A stretch of DNA of 64,000 nt from Oscillatoria acuminata PCC 6304 (GCF_000317105.1 NC_019693.1:2914001-2978000); one strand, 5' to 3'; shown: positions 46,144 to 56,293, counted from the first letter of the stretch. Notes: generated from the letters alone by a model not told the origin. Translations and numbers: made by a program.

Positions 46144-46536
46144 TTAATCTAGGGGGGGGAGTTCAAGTAGGGAAACCCCAACGGCTTGATTAAACCGGAG
46201 CATTTCCAAGCTGCGATCGCCATGAACCGCCTCGATTTGCTGCTGACAGCATTCGATGGCAAACTCGTCTAATTCCTCGGGTTCAATGCCGTACATCTCT
46301 TCAAATACATCCGGAAGGACCCGACAGAAGCGGGGGCGATCGTCATAAATCGTACATTCCCGGTTTAGTTGATCCAGATGGATACACCATCCATCGGGCC
46401 CTACCATGCTCAGATATAAGGCCAACTCTTCCGGGGATAAATACTCTGCCAACTCCGGACGTTCCTCTGGATCCAGATGACAGCACGCTCCACACTGCTT
46501 GACACAACGCCAACTCGCCACGGTTAAACACCCCAT
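46144..46536 (-). CDS. YkgJ family cysteine-cluster protein
   Basis: 130 residues. Cysteine pattern: RCVKQCGACCHLD (about 11-21), then GWCIHLDQLNRECTIYDDRP with RFC (about 50-71), and late CC (about 96). This is the YkgJ/FliB-like zinc- or iron-sulphur-binding family of unknown role. Length is typical of cyanobacterial members. Confidence 0.88.
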   Translation of the reverse strand: MGCLTVASWRCVKQCGACCHLDPEERPELAEYLSPEELALYLSMVGPDGWCIHLDQLNRECTIYDDRPRFCRVLPDVFEEMYGIEPEELDEFAIECCQQQIEAVHGDRSLEMLRFNQAVGVSLLELPPLD

Positions 46537-46801
46537 ATAAAACCCTCGTGCCTTTTCACAATAGCGCTTTTTCCGGCCCGATCGCCGGGGAGTTTCCGTG
46601 CCGGAGGCAAATCAAAACCAGATCTAGGTTCATGTTTTTTCAGATTTTTGTAAACTTCCTTAAAAAAATGAGCCATTCACTTGATAAGATTGTATGCGGA
46701 TTTTGATTTACAGTGCAGCAAATCCCCTCTCCCATTCGGGGCAGGGTAAAGCGCTGTTAGTTTTAGATATCTACTCAAGACAGGCACCGTTGGGAGGAGA
46801 A

Positions 46802-46933
46802 ATGGATTTTTTAAGTAGTTTTGCAAGCAACCTCAATCTAGAAGTAATTCTTCAACTCACTTTCGTGGGATTGATCTTGATTGCGGGTCCAGTTGTGATC
46901 TTTTTGCTGGCATTTCGCGGCGGCGATATGTAA
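46802..46933 (+). CDS. psb30: photosystem II reaction centre protein Psb30 (Ycf12)
   Basis: 43 residues with a single membrane helix: [20 protein letters not shown] then [20 protein letters not shown] and GDM. The [25 protein letters not shown] core and RGGD ending are diagnostic of Psb30, a peripheral PSII core subunit near cytochrome b559. The start at 46802 follows GGGAGGAGA (ribosome site). The upstream in-frame ATG at 46694 would add 36 unrelated residues. Confidence 0.95.
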   Translation: MDFLSSFASNLNLEVILQLTFVGLILIAGPVVIFLLAFRGGDM

Positions 46934-47261
46934 CAACCGAAGGCTCGAATCACCGCTGCCTAAACCCTGTAGCGCTTGATTTTCGGGCTGTTTTGTCACC
47001 ATCCCAGCTTAGATAAGGGCGATCGCCGTTGAAAGGGCGATTTCTGTGTCAAACCCTGCACCTTGCAGTGTTTTGTCCTTAACTCTCATAAGTCGCGTTA
47101 ATGAGGTTCTCGATTTGGAGTCCCCCCTAGGACCCTGGATTGCCAAGGCAGTGCCTAGAAACTCACCCCTGCAAAAATAGCCTGGGAGACTGGATCCAGT
47201 AAGACTCCGATCGAGTCTTGTTTTTTCCACACTCCCCAGGCTTACTGTAGGGCCTAGAAAT
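46934..47261. other. intergenic region between psb30 and MITE copy 3
   Basis: A short dyad (GGGCGATCGCC...GGGCGATTTC, about 47017-47042) may terminate psb30. The remainder, including a GACCCTGGATTGCCAAGGC stretch, has no supported gene. The last bases form the left target duplication of the MITE. Confidence 0.4.
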
Positions 47262-47452
47262 CTAGCCCTGTCAAGGTGATCAATTTAATGACCCCAAATC
47301 CTTATTTCTTGGACAGGCGATCACTCTCGCGCCCCTACAAGAGGTAAATTTGATGACGAAAAATCAGGGTTTCTTGTAGGGGCGTATTGCATACGCCCTC
47401 TTTTGGGCGTATGCAATACGCCCCTACAATCTACACACCTTGACAGGGCTAG
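47262..47452 (+). mobile_element. family 1 MITE, copy 3
   Basis: 191 bp, almost identical to the copy at 30697-30887, with the same ends CTAGCCCTGTCAAGGT / ACCTTGACAGGGCTAG. Flanks GCCTAGAAAT and GCCTCGAAAT form a 10-base target duplication with one mismatch, so this insertion is older than copy 2 or has drifted. Confidence 0.92.
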
Positions 47453-47634
47453 GCCTCGAAATCCTATCTGGGATAAAATTTTCCCAAAGGGCGATCGCTC
47501 CATTGAGTTTTCTGTTCTTCCCTCTAAAACAAGCCAGCAGACTCGGCTTGATGATGATCCAGTCCACTGCACCGAGTGTTCAGTGACATGGATACAGAAA
47601 TTCGGGTTAAACCGCTTAAAGCGCGGAACACTAT

Positions 47635-47871
47635 TTAGGATGAGATCTGGCTCAATAGCCCTGATTCTTCCATCAACTGTTTTAACCGCAAGTATGCCTG
47701 TTCTGCTGTCAGGGGTTGAGAATCGCTCTCACTAGGTAAATAAAATCGACGCTGTTGACCCTGATAGCGAACCATAAAACTAGAGATCACCCCCAGGGAA
47801 ACGGTGGTTTCTGCAAGTTCTTCTACTGCATCGGATAAGCTATCCTGTTCAGCAAACCATTTTTGGCTCAT
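47635..47871 (-). CDS. hypothetical protein (78 aa)
   Basis: 78 residues: an acidic N-terminal helix (EQDSLSDAVEELAETTVSLG), a beta-hairpin FMVRYQGQQRRFYLPSES and a C-terminal helix LTAEQAYLRLKQLMEESG. No membrane segment or cysteine. AGGCGAATATG-like upstream sequence gives a plausible ribosome site. I do not recognise the family; it could be a small regulatory or adaptor protein. Confidence 0.6.
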   Translation of the reverse strand: MSQKWFAEQDSLSDAVEELAETTVSLGVISSFMVRYQGQQRRFYLPSESDSQPLTAEQAYLRLKQLMEESGLLSQISS

Positions 47872-48081
47872 ATTCGCCTCTTTTGCTACAATCCATCACT
47901 CTTGACAGACACAGGTGACTGTAAAAACGGGTCATTCTGTGTATTTTCTATTGTTGACTTAACCCCCAGGGAAAAGCATCCCCGTTCATCGGGTCCCCTG
48001 CTCAAATGCCTCATTTAAGAAGTCCAGAATTTATAACAATTCGATCAACCCTTAGACTTCATTTTACCCCGAATTAAAACC

Positions 48082-48228
48082 TTAATTCTGAATCAAACTG
48101 TTGGACAAGCGCACTGATTGGCGTTCTGATTTCACAGTTTTGGGGATGGTGGTTACCGGACTGCGACCCTTGCCGGAACCTCTGACTAATGATCGCAAAC
48201 CTGTTCCACCACCGGAAACAAACTTCAT
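48082..48228 (-). CDS. questionable small basic ORF (48 aa)
   Basis: From the ATG at 48228: MKFVSGGGTGLRSLVRGSGK... rich in Arg/Ser/Gly with no signal peptide. A TTG at 48274-48276 would extend it by 16 residues. No family recognised. Coding status is uncertain. Confidence 0.25.
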   Translation of the reverse strand: MKFVSGGGTGLRSLVRGSGKGRSPVTTIPKTVKSERQSVRLSNSLIQN

Positions 48229-48276
48229 GAGTTGATCCCGGGTTTGATAAACTTCAGCCCAGTGAGTCCAGTGCAA

Positions 48277-48775
48277 AACCTTCTCACTCGGATGCTAATC
48301 TTCATGATTTCTTTAAGAAGTAGTATCGAGGCAAGTGATAAATTTCCCTGACTTTCCGGGACTGGATGAACTAGAAAGTGAAGTCAACACGGGTTGAGAC
48401 TCACTATAGAGTTAAATTTATCCCGATTACCCTGTTTCCTAGGATAACGGGTATTGGACCCTAACATTTCTATCTGAAGACAGGAGTGAATGTAAAGCAC
48501 TAACGTAGCCCTTGATACGATGGAGGGGTTGGCGATCGCCCTGAGTCTGGTTACAACAGTCTTTTACCCTTTAACCCGTTACACCAAATGACATCCCTCG
48601 GGTGAATTGACCAGGGGATAGGTTGGGGAATTATGAGAATTTGAAAAAGATTTCCAAAACTTGAATTGCGCTAAAACAAGAGAAAACCCCCTCAACATAG
48701 GTCTTTATCTGGAGGAGAAAGAAAATAGAGACCCGGTTAATTTCCAACTCTCTCTCTCTATTCTGAATTAATGAT
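48277..48775. other. gene-free spacer
   Basis: About 500 bases between the questionable ORF and the end of the Rcp1-like regulator gene. A weak dyad is seen near 48428-48446 (ACCCTGTTTCC TAGGATAACGGG). Nothing else can be supported. Confidence 0.4.
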
Positions 48776-49243
48776 CTATAATTTTTCTAAAACGGTAGCT
48801 TCCTTGAGTTGAAGTTGCTTAATAGTCTGATTCAGGTTGTTTAATAATTCTGGAATCGTTAAGGGCTTAATAAAATAATAATTCGCCTTTAAGCTCTGAA
48901 TAATTTCCAACTCTATGGGCTGGATATAGCTACTCATTAAAATAAAAGGTAAGTCTTTTAAATGATCCGTTTGTCGAATCCAAGCCAGTAATTCTAATCC
49001 GGACAAATGGGGCATATTGATATCGGAGAGAATCAAATGGGGTAACTGGTCGGACCCCTGATGATTGCCTGAATTTCCCTGATTCCTAGATAGATAATCA
49101 ATGGCTTCCTTTCCATCATTGACTGTTTCTATTTCCGCTTCTGCCCACCAATTCGAGTGTTCAAAAGCGAATTTTAAGATGTGGATGTAAGCTAGATTGT
49201 CTTCAACAACTAATATTTTTTTGCGCTTGGCTACCAGATTCAT
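48776..49243 (-). CDS. Rcp1-like single-domain response regulator
   Basis: 155 residues of receiver domain only. Acidic pocket ILVVEDNLAYIHIL (about 10-23), phospho-accepting Asp in LILSDINMPHLSGLELL (about 74), Thr/Ser in ILMSSY, Lys in YYFIKPLTIPEL (about 127). The VEDN start and the long insertion before the Asp strand are typical of Rcp1-type regulators paired with cyanobacterial phytochromes. No kinase gene is adjacent in the window. Confidence 0.9.
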   Translation of the reverse strand: MNLVAKRKKILVVEDNLAYIHILKFAFEHSNWWAEAEIETVNDGKEAIDYLSRNQGNSGNHQGSDQLPHLILSDINMPHLSGLELLAWIRQTDHLKDLPFILMSSYIQPIELEIIQSLKANYYFIKPLTIPELLNNLNQTIKQLQLKEATVLEKL

Positions 49244-50115
49244 AAGGTCTTTCTCTGCATTTATTATTGTTTCGGGTTGGTAGAGTCCCTTTCTACTCGA
49301 ACTGAATGGAAATTCGTTCCTCGGGAAACTCTTTTCTGGGTTTTTTGTATAAATTAAAGATTAACGATGCTCATCTGTAAAATGATTTTTAAGAGGGATT
49401 CATGAGTCTATAAATAAGCCTTATGCAAAATTTAAATGAAAAATTTGCATAAACTCCCTCAATTCCATCAATTTTAACTCAAATCACCCCATCCAAATTC
49501 TTTCAAATGCCAATGGGTTTGAAGATAAGCATGGCCTTTAACTCAACTTTGAATGATTAATATCCGGACTCTCAACCCCTTGGAAAAGTTCCCTATTTTG
49601 AGGAAACTTGTTTGGTCAACAGCCCAATTTACTCCCTCAAATATTAAACATCTACCCATCCTAAAACCGGGCTGAGAGTTCAGACTCTATCCCTAGAGAG
49701 ATTTTTGTTAATTTGTTTTAGTAGCGTAGACTACAATAAGCTATGAAACCTTTATGGATAAAGGCTTTTAGGTGGCTCCGTTGTCAGGTCTCAGGGTCTG
49801 AGATTTTAAGGAGACTGGGTTGCCGGAAAATCCCGGCCTTTGGAGGCTGGGGCGATCGCCCTTGGGGAGAGCGGGAACCCCAAAAGGATTGAAGAACAAA
49901 GGATTTTATCCCTGCATCTCCCCTGTAAAAAAATCCGAAAAACTTGCACAATCATAACAACCATGGTAAAATTGGCAAAATTAATTTTCCATATCTCGGA
50001 TCCAAAAATTAGAAAGCAAGGTGTGAACTCCAGTAACTCCACTAACTAACACCCAATCGAGAACATTAATCAGGAGGAATGTATTTTTAAGCTCGATTTA
50101 TTTAACCAGTATGTC
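49244..50115. other. long gene-free divergent region
   Basis: 870 bases between the divergent response regulator and PAS-Crp genes. It is AT-rich at 49360-49480 and contains the dyad GTAGCGTAGACTAC (49721-49734) followed by AATAAGCTATGAAA. The PAS-Crp gene has AGGAGGAA at about 50073, some 40 bases before its ATG. No coding sequence supported; probably regulatory DNA for both genes. Confidence 0.45.
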
Positions 50116-51267
50116 ATGGCGATGAATCAGCGCATTGAAAGCCTGTATCATCGCAGTTCTGAACCTTCGGCGCTCCAGCCCAATGGTGAGTTACTGCCGA
50201 TCGCCTTTAAAGAACTCGGGACCGCTTCAGAAGAATTGCTCGTTGCCTTAGAACAGCTGGCCGAGCAACAGCAACAACTCGTTGAATCTCAGAACCAACT
50301 AGAAGCAGAGCGTAGCCGTTATCAAAGCCTATTTGAGCAAGCACCCCATGCTTACATCGCCCTGGATAGCGACGGCACGATTACCTCGGTGAATCGTGCT
50401 GCCACCCGATTATTCGACTGCACTCACCGATTGCTACTGCACAAACCCATCACGATTTTGGTTCCAATCGAGGCACGACGAGAGTTTCGGGAAGAACTGA
50501 AGAGGCGGCAACAGGTTGAGGACGATCAGGACTGGCCAGTGAGACTCTATTCCCCCCATCGAGAACCTTTTGAGGCGGCGCTGACTCTCTCGGTGGAACG
50601 GGATGCCTGGGGTAACATCATTTCCACCTGCCTCTGTATTCGAGATATCAGCGAGCACCAGCGAGCGCAAGCCCAGAAAAAAAAGCATACGGAGGACCTG
50701 TTTTGCGATCGCCCAAGGCACACATTTTCTAAAGGAGAAAATATCCCCTTACAACCCGATGCCCTCTGGCTCATCTGTAAAGGGTGGGTCAAACTGAGTA
50801 CCCTGACGGAAAACAATGGTGAGGTGATGATGGGAATAGCCGGCAAAGGAATCCCCTTTTGTCGGACTTTAACTGCTCTGCCCATCTATCAAGTGAAAGC
50901 CCTTTCCCAAACTGTAGAATTAATCACGATTCCTCACATGGAAATGGCTCACTCCCCTCACTTAGCTCAGTTGATTGCTGAAGGTGTCACTCAGCGATTA
51001 CAGCAATCTGAATTGTTATTATGCGTCTGTGGCAGAAGGCGCGCCAGCGATCGCCTCCTAGCTCTGCTCCAGGTTTTAAAAACCATCATAGGCGAACCCG
51101 TTGCTACCGGAACCCGGTTGAGTCTGCGCCTCACTCATCAGGAACTCGCTGAGGCTTCCTGTACAACTCGTGTGACCGTTACTCGCCTGTTGAGCGAGTT
51201 CCAACACCAGGGAAAAATTACCATTGATAACACCAATCATATTACTCTTCCAGAAGAGTACAGCTAA
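50116..51267 (+). CDS. PAS domain-containing Crp/Fnr-family transcription regulator
   Basis: 383 residues. A coiled-coil N-terminus (about 30-70, ALEQLAEQQQQLVESQNQLE) leads into a PAS domain (about 72-185: LFEQAPHAYIALDSDGTITS, CIRDISEHQR). A cyclic-nucleotide-binding-like beta barrel follows (about 195-280), and then a Crp-type helix-turn-helix (about 320-375: LRLTHQELAEASCTTRVTVT, RLLSEFQHQGKI). The classical cAMP-contact Arg/Ser motif is not evident in the barrel, so the input may come through PAS instead. The fusion is unusual for Crp-family proteins. The gene overlaps the convergent recJ stop by three or four bases. Confidence 0.85.
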   Translation: MAMNQRIESLYHRSSEPSALQPNGELLPIAFKELGTASEELLVALEQLAEQQQQLVESQNQLEAERSRYQSLFEQAPHAYIALDSDGTITSVNRAATRLFDCTHRLLLHKPITILVPIEARREFREELKRRQQVEDDQDWPVRLYSPHREPFEAALTLSVERDAWGNIISTCLCIRDISEHQRAQAQKKKHTEDLFCDRPRHTFSKGENIPLQPDALWLICKGWVKLSTLTENNGEVMMGIAGKGIPFCRTLTALPIYQVKALSQTVELITIPHMEMAHSPHLAQLIAEGVTQRLQQSELLLCVCGRRRASDRLLALLQVLKTIIGEPVATGTRLSLRLTHQELAEASCTTRVTVTRLLSEFQHQGKITIDNTNHITLPEEYS

Positions 51268-53726
51268 TGCAAGGGCGATCGCCAATTAATTTGTGCTAAT
51301 TTCCCTGGGGGGAAGGCATACCACCGATACAACCGCTCTAATTCGCGATCGAGGGTTTGGGTGGGAGGAAATTCCGGATAGGAATCGCCCAATTCCCGTA
51401 AAGCAGCCAGCAAGGTACTCGGTGCCACCCACAATTCTTGCCCCAGGTGTAACAGGTTTAAGGGTTGAGTCCCGACATCCTGGAGGCGATCGCGCAGGTG
51501 CGATCTTAACTGCATCGGTGACGGCAAAGGCGGTAAGTGATTGTAAACATACACCTGACGCGGCATCCCTCTCGCCAGTAACCATTGCAGATGTGTACCC
51601 GAAGGGGGTAACGTCCAGAGCAACAACGTATCACAGGGACGCTTGGGAAAGTTCCACTCAATTTCACAATCTGTCTCGCCAATTTCCGGTCTACCGGCAC
51701 CATAGAACAACACCCGACCCGATAAGTGAGTGAGTAAGGATGGCAAGGAAATCCCGGATAACCATTCCGGATCAACCGTAACCGGAGGTGCTTCGGGGAT
51801 CACCGGCGTCACCACCGAGGCAGAAACTCCCACCGTTGTCCGAGGAAGGGATTCCGAGACTGTGGGTTGGGGTGGCGTTTTCAGCGATCGCCGGACTGGG
51901 GGTGAAGACGGCACAGAGGGTCGGATGATCTCACGAGGGCGACTCTCTTCGTTCTCAGGCAGACGAGCGCTGATCAGTTCCAATTCTACGTTCGTTTGAC
52001 CATTCCAAGTATTTTCCCGCAACTTATAGGCCACATCAATGTATCGCGGTAGGGGAAAATAATCCCCCCAACGCCATGCAATCCCTTGAATCCGACGCGG
52101 CGTAGCAATTTTTGACGAATTGGGGTGGAAACTGTGAGTTGAGCTTTCTAGGGTAACTTTGATATGTCCTTTGCCGACGATACGCTGGTCCACCACTTCT
52201 ACATTCGGCGTCCAGAATACCGGGGATGGGTTCTCAATGCCGCAGGGGTGGAGGCGATCGATTTCCCGGTATAAATCCAGGTCAATTTGCTCAAATTCCG
52301 CCAGGGCATTAATGGCGATCGCCGGTTTGAGGTGATGAGGTTCCAGACATCCATGAGCAAACTCACTCAACCCCTGGCGGAACCCGTCTAAGTTCTGGGC
52401 ACTTAAGGTAAATCCCCCTGCTGCGCGATGTCCGCCATATTTTCCCAACCAGCGATCGCAATGCTGCATCGCCTCAAACACATGAAATTCTGGAATACTC
52501 CGCGCCGATCCGCGTATATGTTCCTGGCGATCGTCCTCATAAGTGCCAATAAATACCGGCACACCGTAGCGTTCTACCAAGCGAGAGGCCACAATGCCAA
52601 TAGTACCATGATGCCAACCCGGTTGGACCACCACTAACACCCGACTGCCTAAATAATCCATGCCACTGCTTTCAACCCAGGCGATCGCCTCCGCCTCGAT
52701 AGTTTCGCACATCTGCTGACGGTCCTGATTGATTTGTTCGCACTGCATCGCCCGAGTTAATGCAATCCCTGGATCATCCGTCGTCAGCAGTTCGATCGCA
52801 ACTTGCGGGTCACCAATCCGTCCCACCGCATTAATGCGCGGTCCTAACCGAAACCCGATTTCATCCGGTTTCATCGTTTTCCCACTGCTACTCGCACCGG
52901 AAACCTGAATTAACGCTTGTACCCCCGCCAACTCCGACTCCGGTAATTGGCGCAACCCCCGTTTAACCCAGCGGCGATTCACTCCTGTTAACGGGGCTAA
53001 ATCTGCAATAGTTCCCAGGGTTAATAATTCCCGTAAAGGTTTAATTAACGATTGAGATTGACCTAATTTTTGTGCTAAACAAATGGCTAAAATATAGGCC
53101 ACGCCCACCCCAGCAACTCCGCGATAGGGAGATGCTTCTCGAATCAGTTTCGGATTAAGAATTGCTGTTGCTGGAGGCAGTTCATCCGGAAGTTCATGGT
53201 GGTCCGTAATAATTGCATCCATCCCCAATTCTCGGGCGAGGGCGATGGGTTTAACCGCAGCGATGCCATTATCCACGGTTAAAATAATTTTCACCCCTTC
53301 CCCGTGGAATTCTCGGACAATCCGCTCATTGATGCCATAACCTTCTGCCATGCGACTGGGAATCGCATAATCTACATTTGCCCCTAATGCCCGTAATGCC
53401 CGCATTAACAGGGCGGTACTGGTCATGCCATCGGCATCATAGTCGCCACAAATCGCAATTTTCGACCCCTTGGCGATCGCCTTTTGTAAGAGTTCTACCG
53501 TCAATGCTAAGTCCGGGAACTCATCCACCGGAGGAGGCAAATTCACCGATTCCGGGTCTAAAAATGCCTGCACCGCTTCTACGGTTTCAATCCCGCGATC
53601 AATCAATGCTTGCGCCAAAATCGGTGGCAGCGCCACTGCCTCAGCAAGCTGCTGGGCGAGTTCGGGTTTTTGAGGGTAAATCTGCCACCTGTGATTGGGT
53701 AAACGGATCGCGGTACTCGGAACCAT
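51264..53726 (-). CDS. recJ: single-stranded-DNA-specific exonuclease RecJ (long form)
   Basis: 820 residues, versus about 570 for typical RecJ. The DHH core is intact: ICGDYDADGMTSTAL (about 95-109), ILTVDNGIA, ITDHHELPDELP (about 159-170), RINAVGRIGDP, and the DHHA1 motif HHGTIGIVASRLVERYGVP followed by GKYGGHRAAGGFTL. RecJ degrades 5' single-stranded ends in recombination and mismatch repair. The extra C-terminal 230 residues contain a Pro-rich linker (about 580-640) and an unassigned domain seen in cyanobacterial RecJ proteins. It ends overlapping the convergent PAS-Crp gene. Confidence 0.95.
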   Translation of the reverse strand: MVPSTAIRLPNHRWQIYPQKPELAQQLAEAVALPPILAQALIDRGIETVEAVQAFLDPESVNLPPPVDEFPDLALTVELLQKAIAKGSKIAICGDYDADGMTSTALLMRALRALGANVDYAIPSRMAEGYGINERIVREFHGEGVKIILTVDNGIAAVKPIALARELGMDAIITDHHELPDELPPATAILNPKLIREASPYRGVAGVGVAYILAICLAQKLGQSQSLIKPLRELLTLGTIADLAPLTGVNRRWVKRGLRQLPESELAGVQALIQVSGASSSGKTMKPDEIGFRLGPRINAVGRIGDPQVAIELLTTDDPGIALTRAMQCEQINQDRQQMCETIEAEAIAWVESSGMDYLGSRVLVVVQPGWHHGTIGIVASRLVERYGVPVFIGTYEDDRQEHIRGSARSIPEFHVFEAMQHCDRWLGKYGGHRAAGGFTLSAQNLDGFRQGLSEFAHGCLEPHHLKPAIAINALAEFEQIDLDLYREIDRLHPCGIENPSPVFWTPNVEVVDQRIVGKGHIKVTLESSTHSFHPNSSKIATPRRIQGIAWRWGDYFPLPRYIDVAYKLRENTWNGQTNVELELISARLPENEESRPREIIRPSVPSSPPVRRSLKTPPQPTVSESLPRTTVGVSASVVTPVIPEAPPVTVDPEWLSGISLPSLLTHLSGRVLFYGAGRPEIGETDCEIEWNFPKRPCDTLLLWTLPPSGTHLQWLLARGMPRQVYVYNHLPPLPSPMQLRSHLRDRLQDVGTQPLNLLHLGQELWVAPSTLLAALRELGDSYPEFPPTQTLDRELERLYRWYAFPPGKLAQINWRSPLH

Positions 53727-53785
53727 AACGTTATCCCTAGAGCCGATTAGAGTTCATTTGATCTATCCTATCAGCCAATGGCTAT

Positions 53786-53943
53786 TCATTAAAATAAAAT
53801 CCCAAAACGTTCGTTTGTAGTGACGGATCAACGGAATAGTCCCGTCAATGTAGGGGCGCAATGCGCAGGCCCTCCGGAGGGCCTGCGCATTGCGCCCCTA
53901 CATTCATTTGAATGGTTGGATTATTTATATTTTGCAATCCCCT
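53786..53943. mobile_element. family 2 element (MITE-like), full copy
   Basis: Left end ATTAAAATAAAATCCCAAAA then CGTTCGTTTGTAG; interior GTAGGGGCGCAATGCGCAGG... and complement; right end GGTTGGATTATTTATATTTT then GCAATCCCC. Its right edge touches the stop codon (53942-53944) of the trypsin/COP23 gene, so the end of that gene may derive from the element. Confidence 0.8.
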
Positions 53944-56203
53944 AATCCGTAAACCATAAACCCGGTTCCGGTGCCAAGCGTTGTGCAAAGTCTTTTAGGG
54001 GGGCGAATGCGCCAGTTTCTACCTGTTGGACGGGATTTCCTGCGGTTGCCCAACTGAAGGGGAGTAAGGGGGCTAATCCTTCCCCGGGATTTCGCTGTTC
54101 TTCTCCTCCGAGGTAAAATAACAGATTGCTATCTTGGCAAATTTCCCCGGACTGGTCCACCAAACAAACCGCATTATTATTATGAACTCGTCCGGTAGAA
54201 AGCGCCATTGTCGATAACTCTTGACCCATTAAAGCTACAATTTTATTTAAACTGGATGTGACTAACCGACATCGGTTTAACCCCGAGTCAGAAGCGCTAT
54301 GATTCCAGTTCAAAAAAGGCAGAGGAATTGACCCTTTGCCGGTATAAGCAAAGGTAGCTAAACCGCCTTCATATTCTACACAACCAAATACCGTAGAGGT
54401 AACGGTTCTAGGGGGAATGTCTAACCCCCAATCTTGAATTCTGGCGGTTAATTGATTGCTAATTCCATTGTTCCTAAACAGATTATTCTCCGCGATGGGG
54501 GTTGGGGCCAATCCTAGGGTTAAAATTCCATAATTCTGGTTATTTTCCAGAATATTCCCTTGAAGAGTCGGCGTTGCGGATGCAGTAACCACGATGCCAT
54601 TACGGTTGCCGCGAATATGATTGTCCGTAATGGAAGGATTGGCCATACCTGCGATCGCCACCCCAATTCCATTGTTAGTAAAATCATTGTTACGAATCTC
54701 TCCCGCCCCTTGCTGGGTGATAGAAATCCCATTTCCACCATTGTTAATAAATCGATTTTTTTCCAGGATGGGGGTAGCATTTCCTCCGATTAAAATACCT
54801 TCTCGGGGATTATCCATCAAAGTCGTATTGCGAATTAAAGCAGTGGTGGTATCTTCTATCCAAATTGCCGTTCCGTTGGAATGCGGATTGGTGAGGGTTA
54901 CCCCTAAAATTTGGCTACTGTTTCCAGCAAATAGGGTATAATTTTGTCGTCCTGCGGTGCGCGTTGATGCAATTCCTCCCCCGCGAATGACTACCCCTTC
55001 TCCCTGCTGGGATTCATTGCCGATTATAATTACCCCCGGATTCAGTTTCAGGGGAAAGGTTTCCCGGGCGCTATACAATCCCGAGGCAAGATAAATTACC
55101 GTTCCGGGACGCGCACCTTGTAGCGCATAGGAGATACTCCGAAAGGGATTTTCTGGAGTGAGTCCGGCAGTAGCGGCATTGGTGCCCTGATTAGGGTCAA
55201 CATAATAAATCGTTTGTGCCTCAGCGATCGCCTCTGGGGAAGGCGTGGGAAACTCAGCAACGGGTGGCGGGGAGGGTTGGGGTGTTTCTGGTGTGATTGT
55301 TGGGGGGATGACAGGGGGTGGGGTACTGCGCGCCACAGGAGAACCATTAACGCGATCGATTTGACTGGCATAAGTCAATCCATAGTGAATCATCCCCGGA
55401 TCGATGGGATTGCGATTCAAGGATAACTGGAGACTTTGCACGCGACTGTCCGCTAAAAACTCTCCGATATACATTCCACAACTGTTATTGGCATTAACTT
55501 CTGGGGTACTACAATTATTTTGGACTCCCCGTCCCCTGCCATGAATCCCGATCAGTTCGCCATTGGCATTAAAGATACCACCCCCACTCATGCCACTGCG
55601 CGTCGGATTGCTGTAGAGTAAGCGATACCCGCCATCATCCGAGGGCGGAGTCACTTCAGCGATCGCCCCGGCAACTAACTGGCGATCGCGAATTTTTTGC
55701 CGCAAATCATCGGGATTGGGCCATCCATTCACAAACACTGGAGTTCCCGACTGGAGAGGGTTTGGGGCAGTTCGCGCCAAGGGATAGGTGCGATCGCTTT
55801 GCACCCGCAGTAACGCCAAATCCAATCCGGCGATCGTTTGTCCCAATTCTCCCGCAGGATGACCCAGGGGAATAATATCCGGACTATTTTCCGAGGCATC
55901 AACGTAATACACCTGTCCATCAGGCATGGCGATCGCATGAAATCCCCCCCGTTTCCAAACCACGTGCAAAGCAGTCAGCACATAGTAACTATTTCCCTCC
56001 CGCGCTACAATCACCCCACTCCCCGTTTTTTCCCCTTCAATCAAAAACGCATCCCCCTGTTGGGTCAAATTCGGACTAATTAACACCGAAACTTGCCATG
56101 CCACCGCATCCACTTCCGCCGGACTCAAAGCTAAGGCGATGGGATTCCAGGTTGCCACGGCAACAGTTACAATTGTTGGTAATAATTGGTGTTTAAAGTT
56201 CAT
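53942..56203 (-). CDS. exported trypsin-like protease / parallel beta-helix (DUF1565) / COP23 fusion
   Basis: 753 residues. Signal peptide (about 1-26, ending ALA). Trypsin-like domain (about 30-250) with the full triad: His in VLTALHVVW (about 79), Asp in AGLDLALLRV (about 128) and Ser in RSGMSGGGIF (about 206). A Pro-rich linker (about 290-330) leads to a DUF1565/parallel beta-helix (about 335-590) with repeated IxNNxxxxNxxG strands. The C-terminal COP23-type domain (about 600-740) has FGCVEYEGG, RCRLVTSSLNK, TGRVHNNNAVCLV and CQDSNLLFYLGG. Likely a periplasmic or surface enzyme; substrate unknown. The neighbour at 56480-57922 shares the last two modules. Confidence 0.88.
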   Translation of the reverse strand: MNFKHQLLPTIVTVAVATWNPIALALSPAEVDAVAWQVSVLISPNLTQQGDAFLIEGEKTGSGVIVAREGNSYYVLTALHVVWKRGGFHAIAMPDGQVYYVDASENSPDIIPLGHPAGELGQTIAGLDLALLRVQSDRTYPLARTAPNPLQSGTPVFVNGWPNPDDLRQKIRDRQLVAGAIAEVTPPSDDGGYRLLYSNPTRSGMSGGGIFNANGELIGIHGRGRGVQNNCSTPEVNANNSCGMYIGEFLADSRVQSLQLSLNRNPIDPGMIHYGLTYASQIDRVNGSPVARSTPPPVIPPTITPETPQPSPPPVAEFPTPSPEAIAEAQTIYYVDPNQGTNAATAGLTPENPFRSISYALQGARPGTVIYLASGLYSARETFPLKLNPGVIIIGNESQQGEGVVIRGGGIASTRTAGRQNYTLFAGNSSQILGVTLTNPHSNGTAIWIEDTTTALIRNTTLMDNPREGILIGGNATPILEKNRFINNGGNGISITQQGAGEIRNNDFTNNGIGVAIAGMANPSITDNHIRGNRNGIVVTASATPTLQGNILENNQNYGILTLGLAPTPIAENNLFRNNGISNQLTARIQDWGLDIPPRTVTSTVFGCVEYEGGLATFAYTGKGSIPLPFLNWNHSASDSGLNRCRLVTSSLNKIVALMGQELSTMALSTGRVHNNNAVCLVDQSGEICQDSNLLFYLGGEEQRNPGEGLAPLLPFSWATAGNPVQQVETGAFAPLKDFAQRLAPEPGLWFTD

Positions 56204-56244
56204 GGTTGTTTGTCATTGGTCATTGGTCATTTGTGGGTTTTACT

Positions 56245-56293
56245 CGTGACTTGGCTCTGCCGATTCACGCAGAATAAGAGGCTCTGCCTCCAG
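56245..56293. repeat. REP-like unit (CGTGAC...GGCTCTGCC...TTCACG)
   Basis: CGTGACTTGGCTCTGCCGAT followed by TCACGC and GAGGCTCTGCCTCC, matching 21701-21750. It lies upstream of the protease gene start. Confidence 0.65.

Noticed and set aside
48082-48276. RGSGK motif in a small basic ORF, reminiscent of PatS/PatX RGSGR peptides
   Set aside because: No signal peptide, the motif is not at the C-terminus and Lys replaces the final Arg. The ORF itself may not be coding.
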